Shown: positions 41,378 to 50,846, numbered from the stretch's first letter. The stretch: DNA of 64,000 nt from Rossellomorea pakistanensis (GCF_016908495.1 NZ_JAFBDZ010000005.1:225488-289487), one strand, 5' to 3'. Numbers and translations are program-made. Notes: generated by a model not told the origin, from the sequence alone.

Positions 41378-43654
41378 ATGGAGGAGATTCGAATCTCGAT
41401 TAGAAATCTTGTTGAGTATGTCTATAGCAGCGGTAGTATCGATCATCGATTTCGAGTCTCTTCATCGATGACAGAAGGAACAAGGGCTCATCAGAAGCTG
41501 CAAAAGAATTATCATGAAAATGACTTAATAGAGGAATCTCTGAAAATGGAGCTTCCATTCGAAGAGTATACTTTTATTCTTGAAGGCAGAAGTGACGGGA
41601 TATTATTTAGAGAAAACGAAGTCATCATAGATGAAATCAAATCGACACGAAAAGACCTCCAGGAAATTTCAGAAGACAGCTATCTTGTTCACTGGGCACA
41701 AGCGAAATGCTACGCCTATATTTATGCTAAACAAAATCAACTCGAACAGATCTCTGTTCAGCTGACCTATGTGCATGTTGAAACAGAAAAAATAAAACAG
41801 TTTACTAAATCTTACAATCAACAAGAACTAGAATGTTTTGTAGAAGAAACAGTCATGAAGTATGAACCATTTGCTTCCCTGCTTTTTTATCAAAAGGGAG
41901 AACGAAATGAAAGTATTAAACATCTTTCATTTCCATTTACAAAATTTCGCAAAGGACAAAGGGAATTCGCCGGTGCAGTGTTTAAAACAATAAAAGAAGA
42001 AAAAAATTTATTCTCAAACGCTCCGACTGGAACTGGAAAGACGATATCGACCCTCTTTCCAACTGTAAAAGCATTAGGGGATACAAAAGCGGACAGAATG
42101 TTTTATCTAACAGCTAAAACCATCACAAGGACAACTGGTGAGGAAGCTTTTTCGTTAATGAAGGAGAAAGGGCTTAGCCTTAAATCTCTGACAATCACGG
42201 CCAAGGATAAAATATGTTTTAAGAATGAGACCATTTGTCAAAAGGATTATTGTGAATTTGCAGACGGCTATTATGATCGTATAAACGAAGCCGTTTTGGA
42301 TATTTTACGAAACGAAAATCAACTTACACGAGAGGTTATTGAGAAATACGCTAAAATACATCGTGTATGTCCTTTCGAATATTCGATTGATTTATCTTAT
42401 CTAGTCGATGCCGTCATCTGTGACTATAACTATATATTTGACCCTAGGGTTTCATTAAAGCGGCAAATGGATGAGCAAAAAAAAAGAACCGTCTTATTAA
42501 TTGATGAAGCACATAATCTTGTTGATCGCGCACGTGACATGTTTTCAGCCAATCTTCTTAAATCTTCTTTTTTTAAATTGAAGAATGAGTACAGAGGGCT
42601 GAATGAGGAGATTTATCAAGCGGCGAAAGAATTGAATGCTTATTTTCTGAGAATGAAGTCACATTGTGAAAAGGGCAACCACTTTATTAGGAAAGACCTT
42701 GATAAAGAACTGATGGAAATGGTCGAGTTGTTCACGCAGGCTACGGAAAAAGAATTAGTAAAAGGCTCTCAGGATCCAGATTTATTAGAGGCATATTTCC
42801 AAGCTTTAAGCTTCATGCGTTTGTCCTCATTTTTTGACGAGAGATTTGTATTATTTGTAGAAGTAGGAAAAAATGAAATACAGATCAAGCAATTTTGTTT
42901 AGATCCCTCTAACCTACTTGAGACGATCAGTAAACCCTACCTTTCATCTGTCTATTTCTCGGCAACTCTTCAGCCATTTGGTTATTATTTTGAAATGCTT
43001 GGAGGTCACTCCGATGATTATCGGTTTGAAATTGGTTCACCATTCTTAAAAGAAAATGTTGAGGTTTACGTAAATCCCCTATCAACACGTTTTCATGATC
43101 GATCTAATTCTGTCGAAAAGATCGTAAAGTTAATGAGCAAGCTTGTGATAGAAAGGCCAGGGAACTTCCTTGTTTTCTTCCCTTCCTACACCTATATGAA
43201 CGAGGTGGCAAATGCTTTTCAGGACGAAGATTTAAAGGTAGATATTCTCATCCAAACGAGTCAAATGACAGAGAACGAAAGGGAAGATTTCCTGCAACAT
43301 TTTCAACCAAGTCTTGAGAAATCTTTAGTTGGATTTGCTGTATTGGGAGGGGTTTTTTCAGAAGGAATTGATTTAAAAGGAGATCGATTAAATGGAGTGG
43401 TGGTCGTAGGCGTCGGATTACCTCAGATTTCTTTGGAAAGGAACATTATAAAGGAGTTTTTTCAAAACAAAGGGAAAAACGGGTACGATTATTCGTATGT
43501 TTACCCAGGTATGAACAAGGTGTTGCAAGCTGGGGGAAGGTTGATAAGGACAGAAAGAGATCGTGGAATCATTGTTCTTGTGGATGATCGCTTTCTTAAG
43601 CCAAAATATCAGGCGTTACTTCCTGATGAATGGAAAGTACATAGGATTATATAA
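41378..43654 (+). CDS. PD-(D/E)XK nuclease-iron-sulphur DNA helicase (DinG/XPD-like)
   Basis: 758 residues from the ATG behind CGGAGG. Residues about 60-190 resemble a Cas4/RecB-type nuclease: EGRSDGILFRENEVIIDEIKST contains the D-x(n)-ExK core, followed by QAKCYAYIYA. The helicase part has Walker A APTGTGKT, a Cys cluster (CFKNETICQKDYC, then CPFEYS) that likely holds a [4Fe-4S] cluster, the DEAH box LLIDEAHN, and motif VI QAGGRLIRTERDRG. Related XPD/Rad3 enzymes unwind 5'-3' in repair. The fusion suggests coupled unwinding and cleavage of DNA. Monocistronic. Confidence 0.88.
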   Translation: MEEIRISIRNLVEYVYSSGSIDHRFRVSSSMTEGTRAHQKLQKNYHENDLIEESLKMELPFEEYTFILEGRSDGILFRENEVIIDEIKSTRKDLQEISEDSYLVHWAQAKCYAYIYAKQNQLEQISVQLTYVHVETEKIKQFTKSYNQQELECFVEETVMKYEPFASLLFYQKGERNESIKHLSFPFTKFRKGQREFAGAVFKTIKEEKNLFSNAPTGTGKTISTLFPTVKALGDTKADRMFYLTAKTITRTTGEEAFSLMKEKGLSLKSLTITAKDKICFKNETICQKDYCEFADGYYDRINEAVLDILRNENQLTREVIEKYAKIHRVCPFEYSIDLSYLVDAVICDYNYIFDPRVSLKRQMDEQKKRTVLLIDEAHNLVDRARDMFSANLLKSSFFKLKNEYRGLNEEIYQAAKELNAYFLRMKSHCEKGNHFIRKDLDKELMEMVELFTQATEKELVKGSQDPDLLEAYFQALSFMRLSSFFDERFVLFVEVGKNEIQIKQFCLDPSNLLETISKPYLSSVYFSATLQPFGYYFEMLGGHSDDYRFEIGSPFLKENVEVYVNPLSTRFHDRSNSVEKIVKLMSKLVIERPGNFLVFFPSYTYMNEVANAFQDEDLKVDILIQTSQMTENEREDFLQHFQPSLEKSLVGFAVLGGVFSEGIDLKGDRLNGVVVVGVGLPQISLERNIIKEFFQNKGKNGYDYSYVYPGMNKVLQAGGRLIRTERDRGIIVLVDDRFLKPKYQALLPDEWKVHRII

Positions 43655-43687
43655 AAAGGAGTTGCCGCTAAGGGTCAACTCCTTTTA
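43654..43687. terminator. Bidirectional terminator between helicase and ferritin-like genes
   Basis: AAAAGGAGTTG pairs with CAACTCCTTTT across an 11-base loop, directly after the helicase stop and 6 bp from the ferritin-like stop. Confidence 0.85.
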
Positions 43688-43692
43688 TGATG

Positions 43693-44127
43693 CTAGCTAA
43701 ATGCAGGGTCCATCAGAATACGATCTAGCTCTTCCATATGATGCGTTTCATCTGCAATAAGGTCTTCTAGCTTTACAACAAGTTCTGTATATCCTAATTC
43801 GTCCGCTTGTTTTTTACGAACTTTATAACGATCAATTGTTTCTTTTTCCGCTTGACGTGCTTCCTGCAGCATCGTTTTTACATCATCTGTTTGTTTAACA
43901 GGAGCGGGTGTTGTTGTAGGAATGCCACCTAATGTTTTAATTTTCTCTGCTAGATATAATGCGTGTCCTTGTTCATCGGCTACTTCACTTTCGAAAAACG
44001 GTTTAAGAACTTGACGGTGCAGTCCTGATACAACGGCCGCATAATTCGTGTACATAATTTGTGCGGAGTACTCGTTAGCTAAATCTTCATTTAATCCATC
44101 TAATAATTCTTTTAACTTTACATCCAT
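43693..44127 (-). CDS. Ferritin-like (bacterioferritin-type) di-iron protein
   Basis: 144 residues forming a four-helix bundle. Metal ligands are visible: Glu in ANEYSAQ, ExxxDEQGH in helix 2, Glu in AEKETID in helix 3, and ADETHH (ExxH) in helix 4. The length is close to ferritin-like and bacterioferritin proteins and short of Dps. It may store iron or act in oxidative-stress protection; a haem-binding Met cannot be assigned. The start has AAGGATG upstream. Divergent from the small gene at 44256. Confidence 0.8.
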   Translation of the reverse strand: MDVKLKELLDGLNEDLANEYSAQIMYTNYAAVVSGLHRQVLKPFFESEVADEQGHALYLAEKIKTLGGIPTTTPAPVKQTDDVKTMLQEARQAEKETIDRYKVRKKQADELGYTELVVKLEDLIADETHHMEELDRILMDPAFS

Positions 44128-44255
44128 TACGATTCATCATCCTTATCTCTTTTTGTATTTGGTTATTATTTACCCGCTAGTCATCCGATTAAACATTCAT
44201 ATTGTCGATAAAAAAGAGAATAATAAACAGGTATGAAAAAAGAGGAGGTAAAAAG

Positions 44256-44414
44256 ATGACATCTAACCAAGGAACAGATAGACATAATCAGACAACTCAG
44301 GAATTAGTTAAGCAACAAGGAAAGAATGATGTAGAGTTCAGTAAAGATGTTCAAGTAGGCAATAGCAAGCATCAAAGTCAAAAGAAAAGTGGAAAGCAAG
44401 TGAATAAGAAATAA
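44256..44414 (+). CDS. 52-residue hydrophilic protein of unknown function
   Basis: It starts MTSNQGTDRHNQTTQELV and is rich in Gln, Asn, Lys and Ser, with one Val/Phe patch (DVEFSKDVQV). AGGAGG at ideal distance before the ATG makes translation likely. The composition recalls small spore proteins of Bacillus (gamma-type SASP or similar), but no repeat or protease site proves it. It precedes the YkuS gene by about 70 bp in the same direction and may be co-transcribed. Confidence 0.6.
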   Translation: MTSNQGTDRHNQTTQELVKQQGKNDVEFSKDVQVGNSKHQSQKKSGKQVNKK

Positions 44415-44483
44415 TTTTTCTAAAGATGCATACAGCTTACTCGAATGGAAAATCCTATGATTATGTTAAGGAGGTGTGGAAAC

Positions 44484-44729
44484 ATGTCAAGAGTAGGGGT
44501 AGAAGAATCACTACAAAATGTTGTACAAGCACTACGTGAAAAAGGACACGATGTCGTTGAGTTAAAGCAAGAATCTGATGCTAACAACTGTGACTGTTGT
44601 GTTGTGACAGGACTTGATTCCAATGTAATGGGGATTCAAGATGCTGTCACTAAGGGGTCAGTTATAGAAGCAAGCGGATTAAGCGCTGATGAAGTATGTC
44701 AGCAAGTTGAAAGTAGACTTCAACATTAA
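44484..44729 (+). CDS. ykuS: UPF0180 family protein (YkuS)
   Basis: 81 residues, from the ATG behind AAGGAGGTG; a start 13 codons upstream would take in the ribosome site. [20 protein letters not shown], then [19 protein letters not shown] and a C-terminal [15 protein letters not shown] match the UPF0180 pattern. Three Cys residues (CDCC) sit together in the middle. Function unknown. Ends in a strong bidirectional terminator. Confidence 0.88.
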   Translation: MSRVGVEESLQNVVQALREKGHDVVELKQESDANNCDCCVVTGLDSNVMGIQDAVTKGSVIEASGLSADEVCQQVESRLQH

Positions 44730-44769
44730 AAAACAGAGGTTGACCCACTGGGCCAACCTCTGTTTTTTA
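44727..44769. terminator. Bidirectional terminator between ykuS and the protease gene
   Basis: AAAAACAGAGGTTG pairs with CAACCTCTGTTTTT through a short GC-rich loop, with T runs on both strands. Confidence 0.9.
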
Positions 44770-45729
44770 TACCGATATAGAGAATTGAGATTCTTCTAGA
44801 TGTTTTTTCAATAAATCTGGAGTGGTAAGATAGAGCATTCCATTTCCTTCAAGTGTTTTTTGATAAGAAAGAGGAATCGTTCTACGAATAAGCTGAGCAT
44901 AGAGCTCTGGTTCTGTTAAAATCCTTTCAAAATTGGATTCCTCCAAGTTTTTGATTAAGGCAAGAGCCCCTGATACGTGAGGTGCTGACATGGAAGTTCC
45001 ACTATACTTTGCGTATTTTTCACCAGGAACCGTAGAAATGATATCTTCACCTGGAGCCACTAAATCGACTTCATTATTGGAGTTGGTAAAATACGATGAC
45101 CGACGTTCAAAATCAATCGCTCCAACAGAAATGACTTCATTATATCCAGCTGGATAAGAGAATTCTTCTGTAGAGTGATCTTCATCTCCTTCATTACCAG
45201 CTGCACACACCACTAATATATTCGCATCAACTGCTTTCTTAATAACATCATGAAGCGGTTTATAATCATTTGGACCGCCAAGTGACATGGAAATGATATC
45301 AACTTTTTGATCAATAGCATACTGAATTCCAGATACAATCCAGTCATACTGACCGCTTCCACGTTCTCCTGATAACACCTTTACAATCAGTAAACTTGCT
45401 TCGGGAGCAACGCCAATAACACCCAAGCTATTTTCATTAGCTGCCATTGTTCCGGAAACATGGGTTCCGTGTCCGTTATAATCCGTTACATTTTCGGGAT
45501 CACCATCATCATCGGTGGTAAAATTCCTCCCGCCAATAATTCGGCCTTTTAAATCAGGGTGCTCTTGATCACAACCAGTATCCAACACGGCAATGACCAC
45601 ATCTTTACCTTTTACTCCAGTTTTCCAAATGCTTGGAGCTTGAACAAGTTCTACACCTTGAGGTATTTCTGTAGGAACCTCCATTACAAATTCTTTTTTG
45701 TGGGGAATGACACGAATACTATGATCCAT
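44767..45729 (-). CDS. ispA: Intracellular subtilisin-like serine protease
   Basis: 320 residues, the length of Bacillus intracellular serine proteases. No signal peptide. The first 25 residues carry a short propeptide-like segment with RVIPHKKEF, matching the inhibitory LIPY-type extension of this family. The catalytic triad is Asp50 (AVLDTG), His87 (NGHGTHVSG) and Ser246 (GTSMSAPH), with the oxyanion Asn in AAGNEG. It degrades cytoplasmic proteins in stationary phase. Good GGAGGG before the ATG. Monocistronic. Confidence 0.93.
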   Translation of the reverse strand: MDHSIRVIPHKKEFVMEVPTEIPQGVELVQAPSIWKTGVKGKDVVIAVLDTGCDQEHPDLKGRIIGGRNFTTDDDGDPENVTDYNGHGTHVSGTMAANENSLGVIGVAPEASLLIVKVLSGERGSGQYDWIVSGIQYAIDQKVDIISMSLGGPNDYKPLHDVIKKAVDANILVVCAAGNEGDEDHSTEEFSYPAGYNEVISVGAIDFERRSSYFTNSNNEVDLVAPGEDIISTVPGEKYAKYSGTSMSAPHVSGALALIKNLEESNFERILTEPELYAQLIRRTIPLSYQKTLEGNGMLYLTTPDLLKKHLEESQFSISV

Positions 45730-45916
45730 TTTAGTCCCTCCTCAAAATTTTTCATCATGGTGTAATAATCTGAAGTTTCAGAAAATATATCATGGATATC
45801 CATTAATTAGAAGAGGAAAAGGTAATGGTACAATCGTAGGGTTTGGGGGGAACCTGACTCAATTGAATAGAAATGACCTAATGAAGGGGAGTGTGAAAAT
45901 GTCGCTCCTACACAAT

Positions 45917-46010
45917 TGAACGAAAGACCATGGTAATGGGCACGAATTTCAAATTAATCGCACGAAATATAAAATAAATGCATGAAAATCCCCAATCATT
46001 GCATTTCCGC
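45917..46010 (+). repeat. Phased repeat array: GCACGAA every 20-22 bp
   Basis: GAACGAA, GCACGAA, GCACGAA, GCATGAA and GCATTT begin at 45917, 45939, 45959, 45979 and 46000. The spacer 45730-46113 between divergent protease and SOD genes otherwise shows no clear promoter element. Confidence 0.55.
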
Positions 46011-46113
46011 CTTGCTCCCATTCCAGTTTTCAAACCTGAGCTTCCAATCACAATATTGGGCACCCGCACATACTATAGTTGACAGATAAGCAACTAAGGG
46101 AGTGTTAGCAAGA

Positions 46114-46698
46114 ATGACTTACCAAAACCATTATGGTTATCAAAACCAATTTCAAAATTCTTTTCAAAACACACAACAAAATCCCCAACAATACTCATTT
46201 CAAAATCCATACTATACTAATCAGCGGAATGTGCCGTCTATTGCCTATGCGCAAATCCAAGGGGGGCCGCTTGCGCCAGATTTACAAGGATATGTATTCT
46301 TTCGAAATGTTCCAAATGGTGCCGAAGTTTATGTTGAAGTAAAAGGGCTTCCAGAGTACAAACCAGCAAAAGGGAATAAAAAGCCAATTGGACCTCATGG
46401 ATTTCATATTCATGAAAACGGTGATTGTAAAGTAGGAAAGAAGGATGATCCATTTCAAGCAGCCGGGGGACATTGGAATCCGGATAATCAACCACATGGA
46501 AACCACGCCGGAGACTTCCCTGTCCTGTTTTCCAATAATGGCTATGCGAGAATGTCCTTTTTCACTAACCGATTCCGTGTGAAAGATATCATCGGAAAAG
46601 CGATTATTATCCATCAAAATCCTGATGACTACAGGTCCCAGCCAGCAGGAGATGCAGGTAAAAGACTTGCTTGCGGGGAGATTAAAAAATATCAATAG
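46114..46698 (+). CDS. Cu/Zn superoxide dismutase with Q/N-rich N-terminus
   Basis: 194 residues. Residues 1-39 are low complexity, rich in Gln, Asn and Tyr, with no signal peptide or lipobox. The Cu/Zn-SOD domain follows. Cu ligands are H98 and H100 (GFHIHENGDC), H120 (GGHWNP) and the His of IIIHQNPDDY; Zn ligands are H120, H128, H131 and D134. Both disulphide Cys and the active-site Arg (GDAGKRLACG) are present. All metal ligands are intact, unlike the B. subtilis paralogue YojM. The head resembles low-complexity spore-coat proteins; a coat location is a guess. Confidence 0.85.
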   Translation: MTYQNHYGYQNQFQNSFQNTQQNPQQYSFQNPYYTNQRNVPSIAYAQIQGGPLAPDLQGYVFFRNVPNGAEVYVEVKGLPEYKPAKGNKKPIGPHGFHIHENGDCKVGKKDDPFQAAGGHWNPDNQPHGNHAGDFPVLFSNNGYARMSFFTNRFRVKDIIGKAIIIHQNPDDYRSQPAGDAGKRLACGEIKKYQ

Positions 46699-46702
46699 AA
46701 CT

Positions 46703-46745
46703 AAAATAGTGTCAGAAACCAAGCCGGTTACTGACACTATTTTTA
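46703..46745 (+). terminator. Terminator of the SOD gene
   Basis: AAAATAGTGTCAG pairs with CTGACACTATTTT, then T residues. Confidence 0.88.
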
Positions 46746-47028
46746 ATCCGCTGATCTCATAAAGATATATCTAGGACAAAAAAACTTGATGACAGGTGGA
46801 ATAAATTACCATTAAACTTGGACATTCCCTAATACTATAAGGACTCAAGACACTTTGGTAGACAGGTAGTGATCATTTGATCTATAAGGATTATGTTACA
46901 ATGGTAAGCTCCTTTAAACATTAAACTAACAATAGTATAGTATAAGGGAGTATGATTTTTCTTTTAAAGAAGGACATCTGTTCTATAAAAAAGTATGAAA
47001 TGCTTACACATAGAGAGGATTTGTATGA

Positions 47029-49218
47029 ATGAGTAAAACAGTCGTATTAGCAGAAAAACCTTCTGTAGGTAGAGATATTGCAAGGGTTTTAAATTGTCAT
47101 AAAAAAGGTAATGGTTTTTTTGAAGGAGATCGTTACATTGTCACGTGGGCACTCGGCCATCTCGTTACTTTAGCTGAGCCAGATCTGTACGATCCAAAAT
47201 ATAAAACGTGGAAAATGGAAGACCTTCCAATGCTTCCGTCTTCATTAAAGCTTGTGGTCATTAAGAAGACTTCAAAGCAATTTAATACAGTCAAATCGCA
47301 ATTTAATCGTAATGATGTCAAGGAGATTGTGATTGCTACAGATGCAGGAAGGGAAGGAGAACTCGTTGCCCGCTGGATTATTGAAAAAGCCCGTGTCAAC
47401 AAACCGATTAAGAGGCTTTGGATTTCCTCTGTTACGGATAAGGCTATAAAAGAGGGATTTAAAAGGTTAAAGCATGGAAAGGACTATGAAAGTTTATACG
47501 CATCCGCCCAAGCTCGAGCTGAAGCAGATTGGTATGTAGGAATGAATGCAACACGTGCACTGACGACCAAGCACAATGCCCAGCTTTCTTGTGGAAGAGT
47601 GCAGACTCCGACATTAGCGATGATCGCATATAGAGAAAAAGAAATAAAAGAGTTCCAGCCTCAATCCTATTATGGAATGAAAGCTGCAACGGAAGGATTT
47701 CACCTTACATGGGTAGACGAAAAGTCAAATAGCAGTCGATCCTTTTTAAAAGACAAAATCGATTCCGTCATGTCTAAGTTAAGAAATGCTAGGAAAGCGA
47801 GCATTGAAGGAGTAAGGAAAGAAAGGAAGAAAAAATCAGCACCACAGCTTTATGATTTAACGGAACTTCAACGGGATGCTCACAAATTATTTGGCCTTTC
47901 AGCGAAGGAAACCCTTTCGACGCTGCAAAAACTATATGAACAACACAAGCTGGTAACATATCCTCGGACAGACTCTAGATACTTATCTTCTGATATTGTA
48001 GAGACTCTAAATGATCGAATTTCCGCTTGTACTGTGCAGCCATATAGTAAGCTGGCTACAAAAGCGAAAAGGAATGCCTTCAAGCCGACAAAGCAATATG
48101 TGAATAATGAAAAAGTATCGGATCATCACGCCATCATTCCAACAGAGCAAACGCCAAACCTCCGTAGCTTGAGTGATCGAGAAACTAAGGTGTATGATCT
48201 AATCGTAAAACGCTTTTTGGCTATGTTCTTTCAACCATATCAATATGAACAAACGACCCTAACCGCAAAAATCGAAAACGAAATGTTTACAGCTAAAGGG
48301 AGAATCGTTCTTGAACAAGGCTGGAAAGAAGTATATGGGCAATATGATGAAGAGAGTGAAATCGAAGAAAAGAGTGGGGAACAAACGCTTCCTAAGATTG
48401 AAAAAGGGAATATACTTAACCTTTCTTCGATCAATATGACCACAGGAGAGACACAGCCACCTAAACGTTTTAACGAAGGAACTCTGCTTTCGGCAATGGA
48501 GAATCCTAAGAAGTACATGGATGCTAATCGAAAGGATCTTCTAAAAACGATTGGCAATACTGGTGGGTTAGGAACAGTGGCCACCAGGGCTGATATTATA
48601 GAAAAGTTATTTAACAGTTTTTCTATCGAAAAGGATGGAAAGGAAATTAAGATAACGTCAAAAGGGAAACAGCTTCTTGATTTAGCACCAGAAGAATTGA
48701 CTTCTCCTGTTCTGACAGCAGAATGGGAACAAAAGCTTGAAGCGATTTCGAAAGGAAAACTGAACAAGAACGCCTTTGTGAAAGAGATAAAGGAATATAG
48801 TAAAAAGGCTGTTTTTGAAATTAAAAACAGTACAAAGAAATTTAATCACGATAATCTTACAGGTACAAAATGTCCTGATTGTGGAAACTTAATGCTGGAA
48901 GTTAAAAATAAAAACGGCAAAATGTTAGTCTGTCAGGATCGCGAATGTGGACATCGTAAAAATATTGCAAAGAAAACAAATGCAAGATGTCCAAACTGTC
49001 ATAAACGGTTAGATCTTCGCGGTGAAGGCGAGGGCCAAATCTTTGTCTGTGTATGCGGACATAAAGAAAAGCTATCAACTTTCAATGAAAGAAAGAAGAA
49101 AGCAAAAAATCATAAGGCATCTAAACGAGATGTTCATAAGTACATGAAAGAACAGAAAAAAGAAGAACCAATGAACACCGCATTAGCGGATGCATTGGCT
49201 AAATTGAAATTGAAGTAA
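47029..49218 (+). CDS. topB: DNA topoisomerase III
   Basis: 729 residues, near the 727 of B. subtilis TopB. Toprim domain 1-140: VVLAEKPSVGRDIARVL with the catalytic Glu, and ATDAGREGELVARWI with the metal DxD-like acids. The type IA core carries the active-site Tyr311 in TYPRTDSRYLS, and LSCGRVQTPTLA in the gate. The C-terminus has Cys clusters (CPDCG...C..C; CPNCHKRL) like zinc ribbons. It relaxes and decatenates DNA through single-strand passage. It is monocistronic with a terminator; the ATG is only weakly preceded by GAGAGGA. Confidence 0.95.
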   Translation: MSKTVVLAEKPSVGRDIARVLNCHKKGNGFFEGDRYIVTWALGHLVTLAEPDLYDPKYKTWKMEDLPMLPSSLKLVVIKKTSKQFNTVKSQFNRNDVKEIVIATDAGREGELVARWIIEKARVNKPIKRLWISSVTDKAIKEGFKRLKHGKDYESLYASAQARAEADWYVGMNATRALTTKHNAQLSCGRVQTPTLAMIAYREKEIKEFQPQSYYGMKAATEGFHLTWVDEKSNSSRSFLKDKIDSVMSKLRNARKASIEGVRKERKKKSAPQLYDLTELQRDAHKLFGLSAKETLSTLQKLYEQHKLVTYPRTDSRYLSSDIVETLNDRISACTVQPYSKLATKAKRNAFKPTKQYVNNEKVSDHHAIIPTEQTPNLRSLSDRETKVYDLIVKRFLAMFFQPYQYEQTTLTAKIENEMFTAKGRIVLEQGWKEVYGQYDEESEIEEKSGEQTLPKIEKGNILNLSSINMTTGETQPPKRFNEGTLLSAMENPKKYMDANRKDLLKTIGNTGGLGTVATRADIIEKLFNSFSIEKDGKEIKITSKGKQLLDLAPEELTSPVLTAEWEQKLEAISKGKLNKNAFVKEIKEYSKKAVFEIKNSTKKFNHDNLTGTKCPDCGNLMLEVKNKNGKMLVCQDRECGHRKNIAKKTNARCPNCHKRLDLRGEGEGQIFVCVCGHKEKLSTFNERKKKAKNHKASKRDVHKYMKEQKKEEPMNTALADALAKLKLK

Positions 49219-49226
49219 TGAGTGAG

Positions 49227-49264
49227 AACGCTTGGATCAGAGCTTTTTGATCCAAGCGTTTTTA
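49227..49264 (+). terminator. Terminator of topB
   Basis: AACGCTTGGATCA pairs with TGATCCAAGCGTT, followed by TTTTA. Confidence 0.88.
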
Positions 49265-49285
49265 GTTTTTATGATTAAGAAAGTC

Positions 49286-49415
49286 TCAACGTCTAGCGAA
49301 ATTTTAATGAGTCGACACACTCGAAATATGCGCCGACTGAATGGAAATATGAGCGAAAGAACCTTAGCTATGGATCAGTTGACTCCAGTTTTGCGCCAAG
49401 TGAGCTATTATGAGT
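49286..49415 (+). repeat. Phased repeat array with 21-bp steps after topB
   Basis: AATGAGTCG, TATGCGCCG, TATGAGCGA, TATGGATCA, TTTGCGCCA and TATGAGTCA recur with their central ATG/TTG at 49307, 49328, 49349, 49370, 49391 and 49410 (steps 21, 21, 21, 21, 19). Located between the convergent topB and MFS genes. Confidence 0.6.
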
Positions 49416-49510
49416 CACTCACTCAGACTGATTAGGTCTTGGCATGAAAGTTCTTTTTTAAAAGCCGCCCACTTGCATGAATGCGTCCTCCCTACATTAT
49501 GAGGAAAAAC

Positions 49511-50740
49511 CTAAACTTCTACTTCTAATACTGCCTTTTTCTTTTCTGTACGTCCTTTTTCAATAAATCCTACAAAAATGTACTGTCCAATACCCCCGAT
49601 CGCAATGAGAAATGCACTTAAATAGAATAAGCTGCTCCCACCCCAATGTATGAGGATAACTCCACCTAACAGGGGACCAATTGTTCTCGAAATGTCCCAA
49701 TGTATCCCATATAGGGAGAAATAAAGTCCTCTATTCTGCTTGGGGGCTAAGGTGGAAACATAACGAAGCAGATGATTGAGTCCGATGCTTTGCGCAATTG
49801 TCAGGACAAGAACCGTTAAGATTAAGAGCGGTAAGGAATCTGAAAAACCGTATAGGATTGCTGCAACGGCATACATGCTATAGGAAATGAATAGGATCGT
49901 TTTCATTTTAAATCGTTCTGTCCATTTAACTAATAAAACTTCGAGTAAAATACTAAAAATCGCATTAGCTGTTGTCATAATCGTCAGCATCAATAAAAAA
50001 TCAGGAAATAATTCCTCTATATAAATTCGGTAATTCGTCTCAGTTTGTGCGTAAAAGAAACTGATTGGCAGCGTGAAGACCATTAGTCCAAGGACTGAAT
50101 AATGTTGTTTGAAAAAGTCATTAATGGTCAATGAGCTTTTTGATTCGACGTCTTTCGTTTTGGGATAGGTTTCAGGTAGCTTCAACCAAACTAGTAAGCT
50201 GTAAAGGCTAAGGGCGGCCGCTTGAAATCCAAAGGTAAACACAGGATTAACTGTATAGACAAGAAATCCGAGCAATGGTCCGATAGTCATTCCGAATGAA
50301 GCTATCGTGCTAATCACAGCAAATACTTCTGAAACCTTTTTCTCTTCCGTCGAGTCCACAATTTGTGCGCGTTGTGCTGGGATATAAAACGTTCTTCCCA
50401 CCCCATTCAAAATATACATAAAAGCAAAGAGCCAAACCGATTCTGCGAATACAAATCCAAGCATGGCAACGGCTTGTAAAAGGAGCCCTGTTAGAATAAT
50501 AGATTTTCTTCCAAGTCGATCGGTTAATCCTCCGCCTATAAGTGTCATCACAATTTCAGTTAGAGGCTGGAGTCCAACGATGATTAGCGGAAGAATGAGA
50601 TTTCCCCCTAATTGATCATGTAAAAAGATAATTAAAAACGGTGCAAGCATGGCACCTGTTGTACTTGTTAGAAGCTCCCCGCAAAATTGAATCCATACAG
50701 GAGTGCTATAGCGTTGTTTAAACTGACTTAATTTTTTCAT
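49511..50740 (-). CDS. MFS transporter divergent from an SgrR-like regulator
   Basis: 409 residues from the ATG behind AAAGGAGGAAAG. Twelve membrane helices with the motif-A loop GGGLTDRLGRKSIILTG after helix 2. GRTFYIPAQRAQI and GPLLGFLVYTV also fit proton-coupled drug or sugar exporters of the MFS. The divergent neighbour 106 bp away is an SgrR-like protein. In E. coli SgrR controls the MFS sugar exporter SetA, so sugar or sugar-phosphate export is a reasonable hypothesis. Confidence 0.82.
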   Translation of the reverse strand: MKKLSQFKQRYSTPVWIQFCGELLTSTTGAMLAPFLIIFLHDQLGGNLILPLIIVGLQPLTEIVMTLIGGGLTDRLGRKSIILTGLLLQAVAMLGFVFAESVWLFAFMYILNGVGRTFYIPAQRAQIVDSTEEKKVSEVFAVISTIASFGMTIGPLLGFLVYTVNPVFTFGFQAAALSLYSLLVWLKLPETYPKTKDVESKSSLTINDFFKQHYSVLGLMVFTLPISFFYAQTETNYRIYIEELFPDFLLMLTIMTTANAIFSILLEVLLVKWTERFKMKTILFISYSMYAVAAILYGFSDSLPLLILTVLVLTIAQSIGLNHLLRYVSTLAPKQNRGLYFSLYGIHWDISRTIGPLLGGVILIHWGGSSLFYLSAFLIAIGGIGQYIFVGFIEKGRTEKKKAVLEVEV

Positions 50741-50846
50741 CCAACTTTCCTCCTTTTGTATTTTCAATTGTAATGAGAAGGAAAAAGGGGAAAAAGTGTA
50801 GAATTAAGTAGAAAGAACCTTCACCTTTTAGAAAGGAAAGATACAT

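Noticed and set aside
48240..48767. 175-codon antisense frame within topB
   Set aside because: Well-supported topoisomerase III covers it; antisense product has no recognisable features.
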